Source: a virus
DNA: 40,942 nt
Virus record (IMG/VR): IMGVR_UViG_3300042336_000044
Coordinates: 1-40,942 of that record
Strand: one strand, 5' to 3'
The notes beneath the pieces are model-generated. The model did no database searches and was not told the DNA's origin. It worked only from the letters and a program-made list of their open reading frames with translations. This document shows positions 8,422 through 14,742 of the stretch, in pieces; positions within the stretch are counted from its first letter, which is position 1; every line of letters starts with the position of its first letter. The translations under genes and the position numbers were made by a program.

Positions 8422-9014
8422 TTACTGCTGAACAAATTAAAGAATTGCACATTGATGACGATTGGCTAGAGCCTTTGAATGAGGCTATGCAACGCTATGA
8501 AATCAACACGCCACTGCGTATAGCTGCTTTTATTGGTCAATGCGCTCACGAATCAGGCAACTTTAAGACTCTGCAAGAAAACTTGAATTACTCAGCGGAA
8601 GCCCTGTGCCGTGTCTGGCCTAGCAGATTTCCTAATCTTGAGGCAGCACAACCGTATCACCGCAATCCCGACAAGATCGCAAACAAGGTATACGGTGGTC
8701 GTATGGGGAACGGAACCGAAGAAACTGAGGAAGGTAGCCTCTACAAAGGCCGTGGCTTGATCCAGCTTACTGGCAAGGACAACTACACTCTCTGTGGTGA
8801 TGCTTTGCAGCAAGATTTCATTCATTCGCCTGACCTTTTGTTGTCGCCAAAATACGCAGCACTTTCAGCGGCATGGTTTTGGAATAAGCGTGGCCTAAAC
8901 AAAGAGGCCGATGCAAAAGATTATGTCGCCATGACTAAGAAGATCAATGGCGGCACAATCGGTTTAGATGACCGACTCAAGCACATCAATCATGTGCTGG
9001 AAGTCTTGTCTTGA
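8418..9014 (+). CDS. endolysin, glycoside hydrolase family 19 (198 aa)
   Basis: A GH19 chitinase-like lysozyme that cleaves peptidoglycan. The signature GQCAHESGNF places the general acid at Glu45 and QENLNYS the second carboxylate at about Glu54. It is followed by the substrate-groove segments VYGGRMGN and YKGRGLIQLTGKDNY near residue 110, and an INGGTIGLDDR stretch near the C-terminus, all typical of phage GH19 enzymes. There is no signal peptide, so export needs the upstream holin. Length is normal for a single-domain enzyme. Its last 25 bases overlap the 3' end of the convergent minus-strand DUF3310-like gene. Confidence 0.93.
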   Translation: MITAEQIKELHIDDDWLEPLNEAMQRYEINTPLRIAAFIGQCAHESGNFKTLQENLNYSAEALCRVWPSRFPNLEAAQPYHRNPDKIANKVYGGRMGNGTEETEEGSLYKGRGLIQLTGKDNYTLCGDALQQDFIHSPDLLLSPKYAALSAAWFWNKRGLNKEADAKDYVAMTKKINGGTIGLDDRLKHINHVLEVLS

Positions 9015-9301
9015 TATTCCAACTCAAGCAATAACTCTAAGTAGTGAATGGCTTTGCGTATGTCAGCAGCGCCGCCTTTGGTTTTGTACCTAGTAACATA
9101 TTTCACTACGTTCCCGGCACAAAAACCTAAATTGTTGGCGTGAATGTAAACAATAGGTTGGATGGCTTTGTCCTTGTAGTGATTGCCTGATTCTTGTTTA
9201 TCAAGGGCAGACACATGAACAGTTGCTTGTGTACTAATACGCATACCGCAATGCCCAAGATTTACACAATGAGTTGGATTTGTACAAGTACTGCAAAGCA
9301 T
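8990..9301 (-). CDS. DUF3310-like protein with N-terminal Cys cluster (103 aa)
   Basis: The core (NHYKDKAIQPIVYIHANNLG, GNVVKYVTRY, DIRKAIHYLELLLE) matches the DUF3310 pattern common in phages, sometimes labelled nucleotide-kinase-like though the activity is unproven. Ahead of it are four cysteines and a histidine in the first 18 residues (CSTC...HC...HC), a possible zinc site. ATG at 9301 is preferred over GTG at 9304 because AAAGGAG sits 5 bases from it. Its start overlaps the upstream gene's stop by one base (TGATG). It is last in the minus-strand recombination operon and runs 25 bases into the endolysin gene. Confidence 0.85.
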   Translation of the reverse strand: MLCSTCTNPTHCVNLGHCGMRISTQATVHVSALDKQESGNHYKDKAIQPIVYIHANNLGFCAGNVVKYVTRYKTKGGAADIRKAIHYLELLLELEYQDKTSST

Positions 9302-9618
9302 CACGACTCCTTTACAAATTGACCTGCTTTGTTCATATAACCTTTGCGTGGCTCAATAACTTTGTAGGAGTTGTAAAAGCACTGGCGCAAGTCCAAGTCG
9401 CACAACACACCTACGTTAACCAGCGTGACCATAACGTCACCAATGGCATCAGAAATTTCCTCACGGTCATTAACGGCAACAGCAGCAAGCAACTCGCCAG
9501 CTTCCTCAAGCGTTTTCTTTGCTTGACCTAGTGCTGTACCGTTATCGTAAATGCCCCTAGCTTGTGCCCATTGCATAACAGCAAACTCTGTGCTGCTATA
9601 CGATTGTGTTTCTTTCAT
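9301..9618 (-). CDS. MazG-like nucleotide pyrophosphohydrolase (105 aa)
   Basis: An all-helical protein with the metal-binding pattern of the MazG/dUTPase-type all-alpha NTP pyrophosphohydrolases: EEAGE (Glu38, Glu39, Glu42), then EISDAIGD (Glu54, Asp57, Asp61), then hydrophobic VMVTLVNVG. The family hydrolyses NTPs or dNTPs to the monophosphate and pyrophosphate; phage members may act on nucleotide pools or on ppGpp-linked responses. Start chosen at the ATG that overlaps the upstream stop (ATGA); a GTG three codons earlier is less likely. Confidence 0.8.
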   Translation of the reverse strand: MKETQSYSSTEFAVMQWAQARGIYDNGTALGQAKKTLEEAGELLAAVAVNDREEISDAIGDVMVTLVNVGVLCDLDLRQCFYNSYKVIEPRKGYMNKAGQFVKES

Positions 9619-9926
9619 ACTGTCCACTCTCTTTCGTTACGACCACTGTTTGATTTAACTGTCTTGCCTGTTAGAAACACCATGCCCATAACTTTCATTT
9701 CGTTCATGCGCCGAGCAACTTGATTTCCATCAAGACCAGTTAACCCTGCAATACCATCTTTTCCAAGTGGCCCATGTTCTTTTAAGCAGTTGCAAATCAC
9801 ATTCCAATGTTTAGATGCCGACTCTACGATTGAGTCTGCTGCTTCGTAAGAAGTTATTGGGTCTTCTGCCCGAACACGGGGAAATTTAACGTCAAAGAAC
9901 TCTTTAAATTTTTGTGCGTATTCCAT
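9615..9926 (-). CDS. winged-helix-like protein (103 aa)
   Basis: Preceded by AAGGA at 6-base spacing. Residues about 22-32 (DPITSYEAADS) are the motif that opens many short phage winged-helix proteins, followed by a helix-turn-helix-like run (CLKEHGPLGKDGIAGLTGLD, then QVARRMNEMKVMG) and a strand GMVFLTGKTVKSN as the wing. Probably DNA-binding; a target or regulatory role cannot be read. It is coupled to the MazG-like gene by ATGA. Confidence 0.75.
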   Translation of the reverse strand: MEYAQKFKEFFDVKFPRVRAEDPITSYEAADSIVESASKHWNVICNCLKEHGPLGKDGIAGLTGLDGNQVARRMNEMKVMGMVFLTGKTVKSNSGRNEREWTV

Positions 9927-9969
9927 GTCTTATCCTTGTAGGTGGGCCTACTCGCTGCGTTTGCAATGC

Positions 9970-9989
9970 CGTTTGATAAAGGTCAAACG
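9970..9989. other. 7-bp inverted repeat between wHTH and Cys-rich genes
   Basis: CGTTTGA and TCAAACG pair perfectly around a 6-base loop. No T-run follows on either strand, so it is not an intrinsic terminator. It lies in the ~100-base gap 9927-10026, where no gene is seen; it could be an operator or an mRNA processing hairpin on the minus-strand transcript. Confidence 0.35.
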
Positions 9990-10026
9990 CTTCGCCGCTA
10001 TGCAACATCCGCTTTCGGCCCGTTGA

Positions 10027-10176
10027 TTAGAAACAGTTGGTCGTGCAGTTGCTACCGTAGCAGCAAGTTGTGCAAGTGACAAACCGACCGTTCATGGTGT
10101 AACTGTGGGTTGTGCAGGTGGCCCATGTCAAGGTGGCAAGTGTTGCAAGGTAAACACCAATAAGAGCTTTTTTCAT
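10027..10176 (-). CDS. tiny exported cysteine-rich peptide (49 aa)
   Basis: A short minus-strand gene with a strong ribosome site (AAGGA, 6 bases from ATG), 9 bases after the SSB-like gene. The N-terminus is a Sec-type signal: MKKALIG followed by a hydrophobic run to WAT. The remaining 29 residues hold six cysteines (21, 35, 38, 39, 44, 48), including a TCTTCCYGSNC cluster, and end NCF. The residues before Cys21 do not form a good lipobox, so a periplasmic disulphide-bonded peptide is more likely than a lipoprotein. Function unknown; superinfection exclusion or envelope interference are possibilities only. Confidence 0.7.
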   Translation of the reverse strand: MKKALIGVYLATLATLTWATCTTHSYTMNGRFVTCTTCCYGSNCTTNCF

Positions 10177-10185
10177 TTCAGTTCC

Positions 10186-10440
10186 TTAAAATGGGACATC
10201 ATCATCAAATTCAACATTGACCCGTTTAGGGCTTGAAGCCTGTTTAACGGGCTTATCTTCCTTTGGCTTGACTGACAGGCTCATAAACTTTTTACCCGTC
10301 TTCTCAGACGTTTTAAGCCATCCTGACACCCACAGGTCAACACCATTGACGTTGAGACTGCCTTTGTAGTCTGGATGATTGTCTTGTTGCTTGTCATCGT
10401 TTTTAAAAATGGCTCCGCGATTGCTGTTGTCGTATTGCAT
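10186..10440 (-). CDS. SSB-like single-stranded DNA-binding protein (84 aa)
   Basis: Short OB-fold-like beta protein (NRGAIFKNDDK, DYKGSLNVNGVDLWVSGWLK, KFMSLSVKPK), then a disordered linker and an acidic tip DDDVPF that closely resembles the DDDIPF tail by which bacterial SSBs recruit partners. That tail, and the place directly after the ERF annealing gene, argue for ssDNA binding in phage recombination. The ATG at 10440 is preferred over the one at 10446 because AAGGA sits 6 bases from it. The earlier ATG would overlap the ERF stop by ATGA. Confidence 0.75.
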   Translation of the reverse strand: MQYDNSNRGAIFKNDDKQQDNHPDYKGSLNVNGVDLWVSGWLKTSEKTGKKFMSLSVKPKEDKPVKQASSPKRVNVEFDDDVPF

Positions 10441-10442
10441 TT

Positions 10443-11057
10443 TCATTCCTTTGCTTTTTTAATAGCCGACCGGGTTTTGCTATCTAGCAATGACCACAGT
10501 GCGACCTTTTGATCAGCCTCAAGATTCTCAGAGTCAAGCCTATCAAGGGCTTGCTTTGGGTTTCCTTCAGCCACGTTAGCGATTAGATCAATCGCTAATT
10601 CCTGAAGGTACTGCATTTCCTCTGGAGGAATAGTGTCTGCAATACCCTGTGATGGGGTGATGATGACTTTCTTGTCTTCAACAGGCTTAGACGAATCAAG
10701 CGAATCGTGTTCTACGATCTCAAGTGCTGCTACCCAAAGATACCTACGAATATACGTCTGAACAGCGCCTAAATTTTGTACCGGGTGGCAACCTTTGAGA
10801 TTAGCCTCAGACATGGGTGACTCAATGACAATCATTTCTTCTGGCTTGTCAGTGTTGATGATTCTCATGTCAGCAGACTCTTTGCCAAAGCTGATAACGC
10901 TTGTCAATCCAACTTCATCAAAAATGCTCAACGCTGGAACAATGAAGTCGCCAAGTTCAAAGTATTTGTAACCAGCAAACTTGTTGTGGCCTGACTTTTT
11001 CAATTCAGTGCTGTGAAACTTATGACGAGCATCATTAAGTTTTTGATAGACGTTCAT
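10443..11057 (-). CDS. ERF-family single-strand annealing recombinase (204 aa)
   Basis: Matches the ERF superfamily (PF04404) by GHNKFAGYKYFELGDFI near residues 23-39 and GAVQTYIRRYLW near 97-108, followed by a charged C-terminus that ends in a basic helix (SAIKKAKE). ERF proteins anneal complementary single strands and drive phage recombination, usually with an exonuclease and SSB. Here the SSB-like gene is next, but no obvious exonuclease lies in the same operon. A good ribosome site (AAGGA) precedes it, and its start overlaps the upstream 52-residue gene by ATGA. Confidence 0.88.
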   Translation of the reverse strand: MNVYQKLNDARHKFHSTELKKSGHNKFAGYKYFELGDFIVPALSIFDEVGLTSVISFGKESADMRIINTDKPEEMIVIESPMSEANLKGCHPVQNLGAVQTYIRRYLWVAALEIVEHDSLDSSKPVEDKKVIITPSQGIADTIPPEEMQYLQELAIDLIANVAEGNPKQALDRLDSENLEADQKVALWSLLDSKTRSAIKKAKE

Positions 11058-11212
11058 GCTACTTTCCTTACAGGTTGAGCCAACAGCCAGTTAGGGCCAA
11101 GCTGGATAACTGATCGCACCCACTTGCGTTGGTACTGCTGAATGACTTGTGGTGGCGCATCGTAAGTCTTAAACAACTCACGGGCTTTGCAACGAATTTG
11201 GAATGTGGTCAT
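11054..11212 (-). CDS. small basic hypothetical protein (52 aa)
   Basis: A short gene held by ATGA overlaps at both ends (with the upstream 60-residue gene and with ERF), which is the main support that it is real. The product starts MTTFQIRCKARELF, contains QQYQRKWVRSVIQLGPNW, and is strongly basic with three tryptophan or tyrosine-rich turns. No family recognised. A small basic protein ahead of ERF could assist nucleic-acid binding; this is inference. Confidence 0.7.
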   Translation of the reverse strand: MTTFQIRCKARELFKTYDAPPQVIQQYQRKWVRSVIQLGPNWLLAQPVRKVA

Positions 11213-11391
11213 TCTTGCACCTGTATCGGTTGTGTCGGTTCTTTCGGTTCTGATTTAACCAACTCAATAGTAGCTGGCAGATCGCGGTAGGTGCTAGAGA
11301 CAACGTCATTAAAGCCGTAGCCTTCAATAAGTTTGTTTGCGTAATCAAGAAGAATTTTCTCAATTTCTTTGCGGGACAATGTAATTACCAT
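11209..11391 (-). CDS. hypothetical protein, first gene of minus-strand recombination operon (60 aa)
   Basis: Preceded by AGGAG at 5-base spacing. Residues 1-40 are helical and charged (SRKEIEKILLDYANKLIEGYG), followed by a Pro/Glu-rich tail (EPKEPTQPIQVQE). No domain recognised. It is the most upstream gene of the unit reading leftward, so the promoter should lie in 11392-11500; I could not pick a convincing -35/-10 pair there. Confidence 0.72.
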   Translation of the reverse strand: MVITLSRKEIEKILLDYANKLIEGYGFNDVVSSTYRDLPATIELVKSEPKEPTQPIQVQE

Positions 11392-11496
11392 GTGAACTCC
11401 TGTCTTGTTGAGCCTCCATCTTATGACGCATCAACAAAAAAAACACTAGGACAAACCCTAATAGACAACCGGGTCAACAATGATACTCTTGCCAGC

Positions 11497-11697
11497 ATGA
11501 ACACACCAGACCACCACGAAACTGCCGCAGCACAGGAGCTTTGCGTTACTGCAATCCAAGCTGTCAAGCAGTACACTTTTGATCCCGGCGACTTGGAGGC
11601 AGCTACTGTTGCTCTCTTGGCTCGGGCCATTGAACTCACCACAAAGAAGGAACTGACACTGTGTTACCAGCAAAACAATACTATCTCGAACAACTAA
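11497..11697 (+). CDS. small hypothetical protein (66 aa)
   Basis: Helical, beginning MNTPDHHETAAAQELCVTAI, with PGDLEAATVALLARAIELT in the middle, and a polar C-terminus. The same frame is open from a GTG at 11392, but that extension (35 extra residues) would cover the divergent control region and share the minus gene's ribosome site, so the internal ATG is preferred. Neither start has a good Shine-Dalgarno. It overlaps the next gene by 37 bases in another frame. Moderate support. Confidence 0.5.
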   Translation: MNTPDHHETAAAQELCVTAIQAVKQYTFDPGDLEAATVALLARAIELTTKKELTLCYQQNNTISNN

Positions 11698-12053
11698 AAG
11701 ATGGCCCTGTAAGCCATAGGACAATCACTAAGCGCATGACAGGCAAATACCTAGATTCAGCAGCGGGAATTAAAGACGCACTGGTTGCAGATGGCATCAT
11801 TGTGTGCGTTGCAAAAGTAATGCAAAGCAACGGCAAGTACGCCTACCATCACAAGCTAACCGGGAAAACCTATGTTGCCAAAAAGCAACAAGAAAACTCT
11901 GATGTTTGGGATGATGGACAAGCAAAGTCAACAGGCAATGCTTTTGATTGGCGCAGTAAAGAACAAGTAATTTACAGCAAGTCGCAGATTTCACAGATAC
12001 AACAAAAGCAAGTTGGCAACAATCGCCAAGTTACTGTTTACAGCAGAGCTTGA
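11661..12053 (+). CDS. helix-turn-helix-like protein (130 aa)
   Basis: GTG start with AAGGA 9 bases upstream. The first 60 residues look like a winged helix: YYLEQLKDGPVSHRTITKRM, GIKDALVADGIIVCVAKV, then a beta wing. The rest is polar and Gln/Ser-rich (KSQISQIQQKQVGNN) and looks disordered. Possibly a DNA-binding regulator at the head of the replication operon. A promoter-like pair overlaps its 3' end. Confidence 0.65.
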   Translation: MLPAKQYYLEQLKDGPVSHRTITKRMTGKYLDSAAGIKDALVADGIIVCVAKVMQSNGKYAYHHKLTGKTYVAKKQQENSDVWDDGQAKSTGNAFDWRSKEQVIYSKSQISQIQQKQVGNNRQVTVYSRA

Positions 12054-12066
12054 GTGGTGGTATAGT
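12037..12066 (+). promoter_or_regulatory. sigma70-type promoter for the replication operon
   Basis: TTTACA and TATAGT each differ from consensus at one position and are separated by 18 bases. They are followed by ~87 bases of untranslated leader before the replisome organiser gene at 12153. No gene fits in 12054-12152. This is the best promoter-like pair I found in the window. Confidence 0.5.
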
Positions 12067-12152
12067 TTTGTGAAACCCGGATAGATACGAAGTCATGAGC
12101 GTGTCGAAAAGTGAGCCTTCCCACCTGCCGTGCGTTTCTTCAGTGAAGGACA

Positions 12153-12917
12153 GTGAATGGAAAATTTATGCTTTTACAGCCAAAAAATTGGGCCGTCTTT
12201 CAACATTACAAAGACCGTTGCCCACCGTGGATCAAACTCCATCGTGACCTCTTAAATGACCGTGTATTTATGTGCTTGCCACTTGCTAGCAAGGCGCTAG
12301 CACCTTTGCTTTGGTTGCTAGCATCAGAGTCTAAAGACGGGACTTTTGATGGCTCACTAGATGAGCTAGTGTTTCGATTGCACATAACACCTAAAGACTA
12401 CCAAGATGGCGTTAAGCCGTTGATTGATAAAGGTTTTTTTGTTGTTGCTAGTGGAGTGCTAGCAGAGTGCTATCAAGATGCTATCCCAGAGACAGAGGGA
12501 GAGGGAGAGACAGAGAGAGAGACAAAGACAGAGCAGAGGCAAAAAAGCAATCGCGGTTCGCGCTTGCCAGTGGACTTTGTTTTGCCAGATGATTGGATTT
12601 CTTTTTGTCAAACAGAACGCAAGGACTTGGTTCCCGCAAAAGTCTTTGACGAGTTTAAAGATTATTGGATTTCAGTTCCAGCAAATAAAGCAACTAGAAC
12701 TGATTGGTTGGCAACATGGAGAAATTGGGTGCGCCGACAAAATGCCCCAAGACAATCCTTTGCCCAACAAGCCGCTGACGTTGCCCGAACAACAGTCCCT
12801 GCCCAACACATTGGTCGTGACCCTGTGCTGCTAAAAATTGAGGCAGACCGTCAGAAGGCTGCGCCCATGCCAGAACACATTCGTCAACAGATCAACCAAG
12901 TCTTGAGAAAAGTATGA
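12153..12917 (+). CDS. replisome organiser / replication initiator, lambda O-like (254 aa)
   Basis: Residues 24-36 (PPWIKLHRDLLND) and the following helices (LASKALAPLLWLLASES, GSLDELVFRL, DYQDGVKPLIDKGFF) form the winged-helix opening seen in phage replisome organisers. Then comes a low-complexity Glu/Thr/Arg linker at about 112-130, and a C-terminal domain (PDDWISFC, FDEFKDYWIS, DWLATWRNWVRR) that resembles the DnaT-like partner-binding module. Such proteins bind iterons at the phage origin and load host helicase. GTG is the likely start (AAGGA just upstream but with only 2-base spacing); ATG at 12168 is the alternative. A GCTAGC cluster lies inside the gene, as lambda ori lies inside O. 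The next gene overlaps by ATGA. Confidence 0.75.
   Translation: MNGKFMLLQPKNWAVFQHYKDRCPPWIKLHRDLLNDRVFMCLPLASKALAPLLWLLASESKDGTFDGSLDELVFRLHITPKDYQDGVKPLIDKGFFVVASGVLAECYQDAIPETEGEGETERETKTEQRQKSNRGSRLPVDFVLPDDWISFCQTERKDLVPAKVFDEFKDYWISVPANKATRTDWLATWRNWVRRQNAPRQSFAQQAADVARTTVPAQHIGRDPVLLKIEADRQKAAPMPEHIRQQINQVLRKV
12283..12464. repeat. GCTAGC iteron-like cluster inside the replisome organiser gene
   Basis: GCTAGCA occurs at 12285, 12296, 12317 and 12458, with near copies at 12365 (GCTAGT) and 12447 (GCTAGT). Spacings of 11, 21 and 11 bases put copies on the same DNA face. The copies fall in two different codon phases (Ala-Ser versus Leu-Ala), so protein selection does not explain them. 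In all, seven CTAG tetramers occur within 180 bases. Likely binding sites for the encoded initiator or for a host factor; inference. Confidence 0.5.
12486..12545 (+). repeat. purine-only low-complexity tract (GAGA/CAGA)
   Basis: The coding strand here is almost wholly A and G with scattered C (repeated GAGAGA and AGACAGAG words). It encodes the charged interdomain linker of the replisome organiser. It could slip during replication and vary in length, or act as an easily unwound or unusual-structure element next to the GCTAGC cluster. Confidence 0.6.
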
Positions 12918-13102
12918 AACGACCTTACGCATTGAAGAAGCTGCTTGAACACGGGGAACTGTCTAGCAGGGAGATTGAAGAAATCACCTGCTGGACAACA
13001 AAACAAGTCTGGGCCAGCATTCAGCGTCTGCAAAAGACAAACATTGTTCGCAAGTACCCACAAATGAAGTGGGGCTTGATTCAACTGTGGCCTTACCCAT
13101 GA
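12914..13102 (+). CDS. winged-helix-like small protein (62 aa)
   Basis: Starts by ATGA overlap with the replisome organiser. A helix-turn-helix pattern is clear: LKKLLEHGELSSREIEEITCWTTKQVWASIQRLQKTNIV, ending in a short WGLIQLWPYP tail. Probably DNA-binding. In lambdoid phages the small gene after O is often the helicase loader P; this is far too short for that and carries no ATPase motif. Overlaps the next gene by ATGA. Confidence 0.75.
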   Translation: MKRPYALKKLLEHGELSSREIEEITCWTTKQVWASIQRLQKTNIVRKYPQMKWGLIQLWPYP

Positions 13103-13305
13103 CACGCAGACAGATTCAAGACGCTGGCGACAGATACCAGATTGAGTTGGGCGAAGCAAGGGTATTGCTTTGCACTTACCAAGTGACCAAACAGAAAGTT
13201 CTGACGCAAGCCAGAATTGAATGGTTGGAAAAACGGTACGGCACGGGTTCTGTAGCAAGGATTCGTGATTACATGACAAGACTACAAAACGGAGAACTTG
13301 AATGA
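13099..13305 (+). CDS. small hypothetical protein (68 aa)
   Basis: Start chosen at the ATGA overlap with the preceding stop; an upstream in-frame ATG at 13069 would run 34 bases into that gene. Basic and helical: MTRRQIQDAGDRYQIELGEA, then ARIEWLEKRYGTGSVARIRDYMTRL. The YGTGSVARIRDY segment resembles small phage proteins of unknown role found near replication genes. No function assigned. Confidence 0.7.
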   Translation: MTRRQIQDAGDRYQIELGEARVLLCTYQVTKQKVLTQARIEWLEKRYGTGSVARIRDYMTRLQNGELE

Positions 13306-13565
13306 GATACGCAAGCCGTGTGGACGCAAATCAGGCTGAAGTTGTTGCACAGCTACGAGCCGCTGGCGCTTACGTCTGGATCATTAGCCTACCTGTTGAC
13401 CTTTTGGTTGGCTACAACGGTCAAACATATCTGGTCGAGATCAAGGATGGCCCTAAAAAAGGTTTAACAAGGCTACAGCAAGACTTTTTTGGGAATTGGA
13501 TAGGTGGTGGCTTGCATCGCATTGATGGCCCTGAAGACGCTTTACGCATGATTGGAGTGCTATGA
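13302..13565 (+). CDS. PD-(D/E)xK nuclease, VRR-NUC type (87 aa)
   Basis: A minimal restriction-fold nuclease. Residues from about 4 (ASRVDANQAEVVAQLRAAG) form the first helix, Asp33 (PVDLLVGYNG) and the pair Glu46-x-Lys48 (LVEIKDG) give the metal-binding core, and LTRLQQDFF supplies the usual Gln-containing helix. Length is at the lower end for VRR-NUC or Holliday-junction resolvase-like phage proteins. Likely cleaves branched or recombination intermediates; its place beside NinB- and Ref-like genes agrees. ATGA overlaps at both ends. Confidence 0.8.
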   Translation: MRYASRVDANQAEVVAQLRAAGAYVWIISLPVDLLVGYNGQTYLVEIKDGPKKGLTRLQQDFFGNWIGGGLHRIDGPEDALRMIGVL

Positions 13566-13885
13566 CTTTAGACATGAAAAGTCGTAATCAAGAGAGCCTG
13601 TATCACGCAATCATTAATCAAATTGCCAAACAGTCTCAACTTCACGGTAGCCGCTGGTCAACTGAGTCTTGGAAACGATACCTGATTGACCAATGGGCGC
13701 ATGAGAACGGAGAGTCAGCATCTGTCAGCAAAGTGATGCCAAGCATTGATGGTTTGCGGATAGTACAGCTAGGACTGCAAAGCAGACGGTTTACCAAAGA
13801 GCAAGCCATCAGCTTTACTGAGTGGTTGTTGTATTGGGCCAACACTAACGGGGTGACGCTTGAAGAACGCAGAGAAGAAGCATAA
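13562..13885 (+). CDS. NinB-like recombination protein (107 aa)
   Basis: Segments RWSTESWKRYLIDQW and the C-terminal QSRRFTKEQAISFTEWLLYWANTNGV match the NinB (lambda Orf) pattern, a protein that binds SSB-coated single-stranded DNA and can replace RecFOR in lambda recombination. At 107 residues it is shorter than lambda NinB (~146), mainly at the N-terminus. It sits between the VRR-NUC and Ref-like genes, overlapping the former by ATGA and the latter by 26 bases. Confidence 0.78.
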   Translation: MTLDMKSRNQESLYHAIINQIAKQSQLHGSRWSTESWKRYLIDQWAHENGESASVSKVMPSIDGLRIVQLGLQSRRFTKEQAISFTEWLLYWANTNGVTLEERREEA

Positions 13886-14144
13886 AGAGGCCGTGGCAAG
13901 TCTTGGCTGTGCGCTGTGCCATCACTTGCATGGCGAACATGAGCCGGGGCCAGTGGAGTTACACCACCTAAGAGCAGGGGGTTGGGGCAAAGGCGACTAC
14001 AAGACATTGATACCACTATGCGTTTCCCACCATCGTGGCAATAAGGGTTTCCACGGGCTTGGAAGCAAAGGTTTTGTTGACTACTATGACATTACTCAGC
14101 AAGAACTGCTTGAGTGGACACTAAACAAGATAGGACAAAAATGA
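13860..14144 (+). CDS. Ref-like HNH-type nuclease (94 aa)
   Basis: Contains CALC (Cys17, Cys20), then PVELHHLRAGG with two adjacent histidines, then LIPLCVSHHRG, a zinc-bound beta-beta-alpha metal core like the P1 Ref family of RecA-dependent nucleases and related HNH proteins. The start appears to be TTG at 13860: the leading KNAEKKHKEAVASLG helix is normal for the family and no ATG is available. This overlaps the NinB-like gene by 26 bases. Role likely DNA nicking in recombination. Confidence 0.78.
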   Translation: MKNAEKKHKEAVASLGCALCHHLHGEHEPGPVELHHLRAGGWGKGDYKTLIPLCVSHHRGNKGFHGLGSKGFVDYYDITQQELLEWTLNKIGQK

Positions 14145-14395
14145 ACTACACAGCCATTGCAGCGGCTATGAGAGCCGAAATTGAAAATCCTTTGAAATGC
14201 TATATGCCCAACAGCCCCGGCGCATTTGTGCGGGACAGGTTGTTTAAACAATGCAACTGGGAAGAAGCGACTTGGTTCTGGTCGCACTATTGCAGCGGCA
14301 ATTTTAAAAATCCTACATTAGACAATTTATATCTTGAACTTAAGGCACTTGCTGCCAACGAAAAGATGCCCGATTGGGGCACTAAGGGGACATGA
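14141..14395 (+). CDS. hypothetical protein (84 aa)
   Basis: Start chosen at the ATG that overlaps the previous stop by ATGA and has AGGA 6 bases upstream; an in-frame ATG at 14114 is inside the Ref-like gene. Aromatic-rich middle (RDRLFKQCNWEEATWFWSHYCSGNF) and a polar C-terminus (NEKMPDWGTKGT). No family recognised. Confidence 0.7.
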   Translation: MNYTAIAAAMRAEIENPLKCYMPNSPGAFVRDRLFKQCNWEEATWFWSHYCSGNFKNPTLDNLYLELKALAANEKMPDWGTKGT

Positions 14396-14487
14396 TGGAC
14401 TGCAAACAACACATGTGGGAGTCTGTCGAGGGCCAACCTTTGTACAAATGCGCCCGGTGCGGCGCTTTTCTGAGGATTATCAAATGA
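14392..14487 (+). CDS. 31-residue zinc-ribbon-like micro-protein
   Basis: A tiny gene between two ATGA overlaps (14392-14395 and 14484-14487). The product has Cys4 and His7, then LYKCARCGAF with a CxxC knuckle, and ends LRIIK. This spacing fits a minimal zinc ribbon or treble-clef half-site. Its translation is supported by the overlap chain and the coherent Cys pattern. Such micro-zinc proteins in phage early operons can be transcription or replication modulators; the role here is unknown. Confidence 0.65.
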   Translation: MMDCKQHMWESVEGQPLYKCARCGAFLRIIK

Positions 14488-14717
14488 ACCCAAAACAAGA
14501 AGAAGCGTTACGAGATTATTTGCGTGAGGCTGTCGTGCCGCTGATTGAAGATGTGCTGGCTAAAAAGTTGGGGCAAGCCATGACATTTGCAAAAGAAGAA
14601 CTTGCACAGCCAGCCGTGCCCGATGCGTTTGGCACGCGAGAGGGTGAGCATCCCCAATATGTGCAGGGCTGGAACGATTGCCGGGCATTGATGCTTTCAG
14701 GCCGCAAGTTAAAGTAA
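14484..14717 (+). CDS. hypothetical protein with coiled helix and aromatic C-terminus (77 aa)
   Basis: Starts by ATGA overlap with the zinc-ribbon micro-gene; the open frame extends further upstream but only through the neighbour. Acidic helix (QEEALRDYLREAVVPLIEDVLAKKLG), then EGEHPQYVQGWNDCRALMLSG, a pattern seen in many small phage proteins of unknown role. Followed by a short gap holding the ribosome site for the next gene. Confidence 0.72.
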   Translation: MNPKQEEALRDYLREAVVPLIEDVLAKKLGQAMTFAKEELAQPAVPDAFGTREGEHPQYVQGWNDCRALMLSGRKLK

Positions 14718-14742
14718 TACAATTCCAACAGGAGAATCCACC

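Noticed and set aside
11392-11496. Extended GTG start for the 66-residue gene
   Set aside because: The extension uses the complement of the divergent gene's ribosome site and would fill the only control region between the two operons.
12095-12247. A 50-codon frame starting in the leader of the replication gene
   Set aside because: No Shine-Dalgarno, runs 95 bases into the replisome organiser gene in a different frame and has no recognisable protein pattern.
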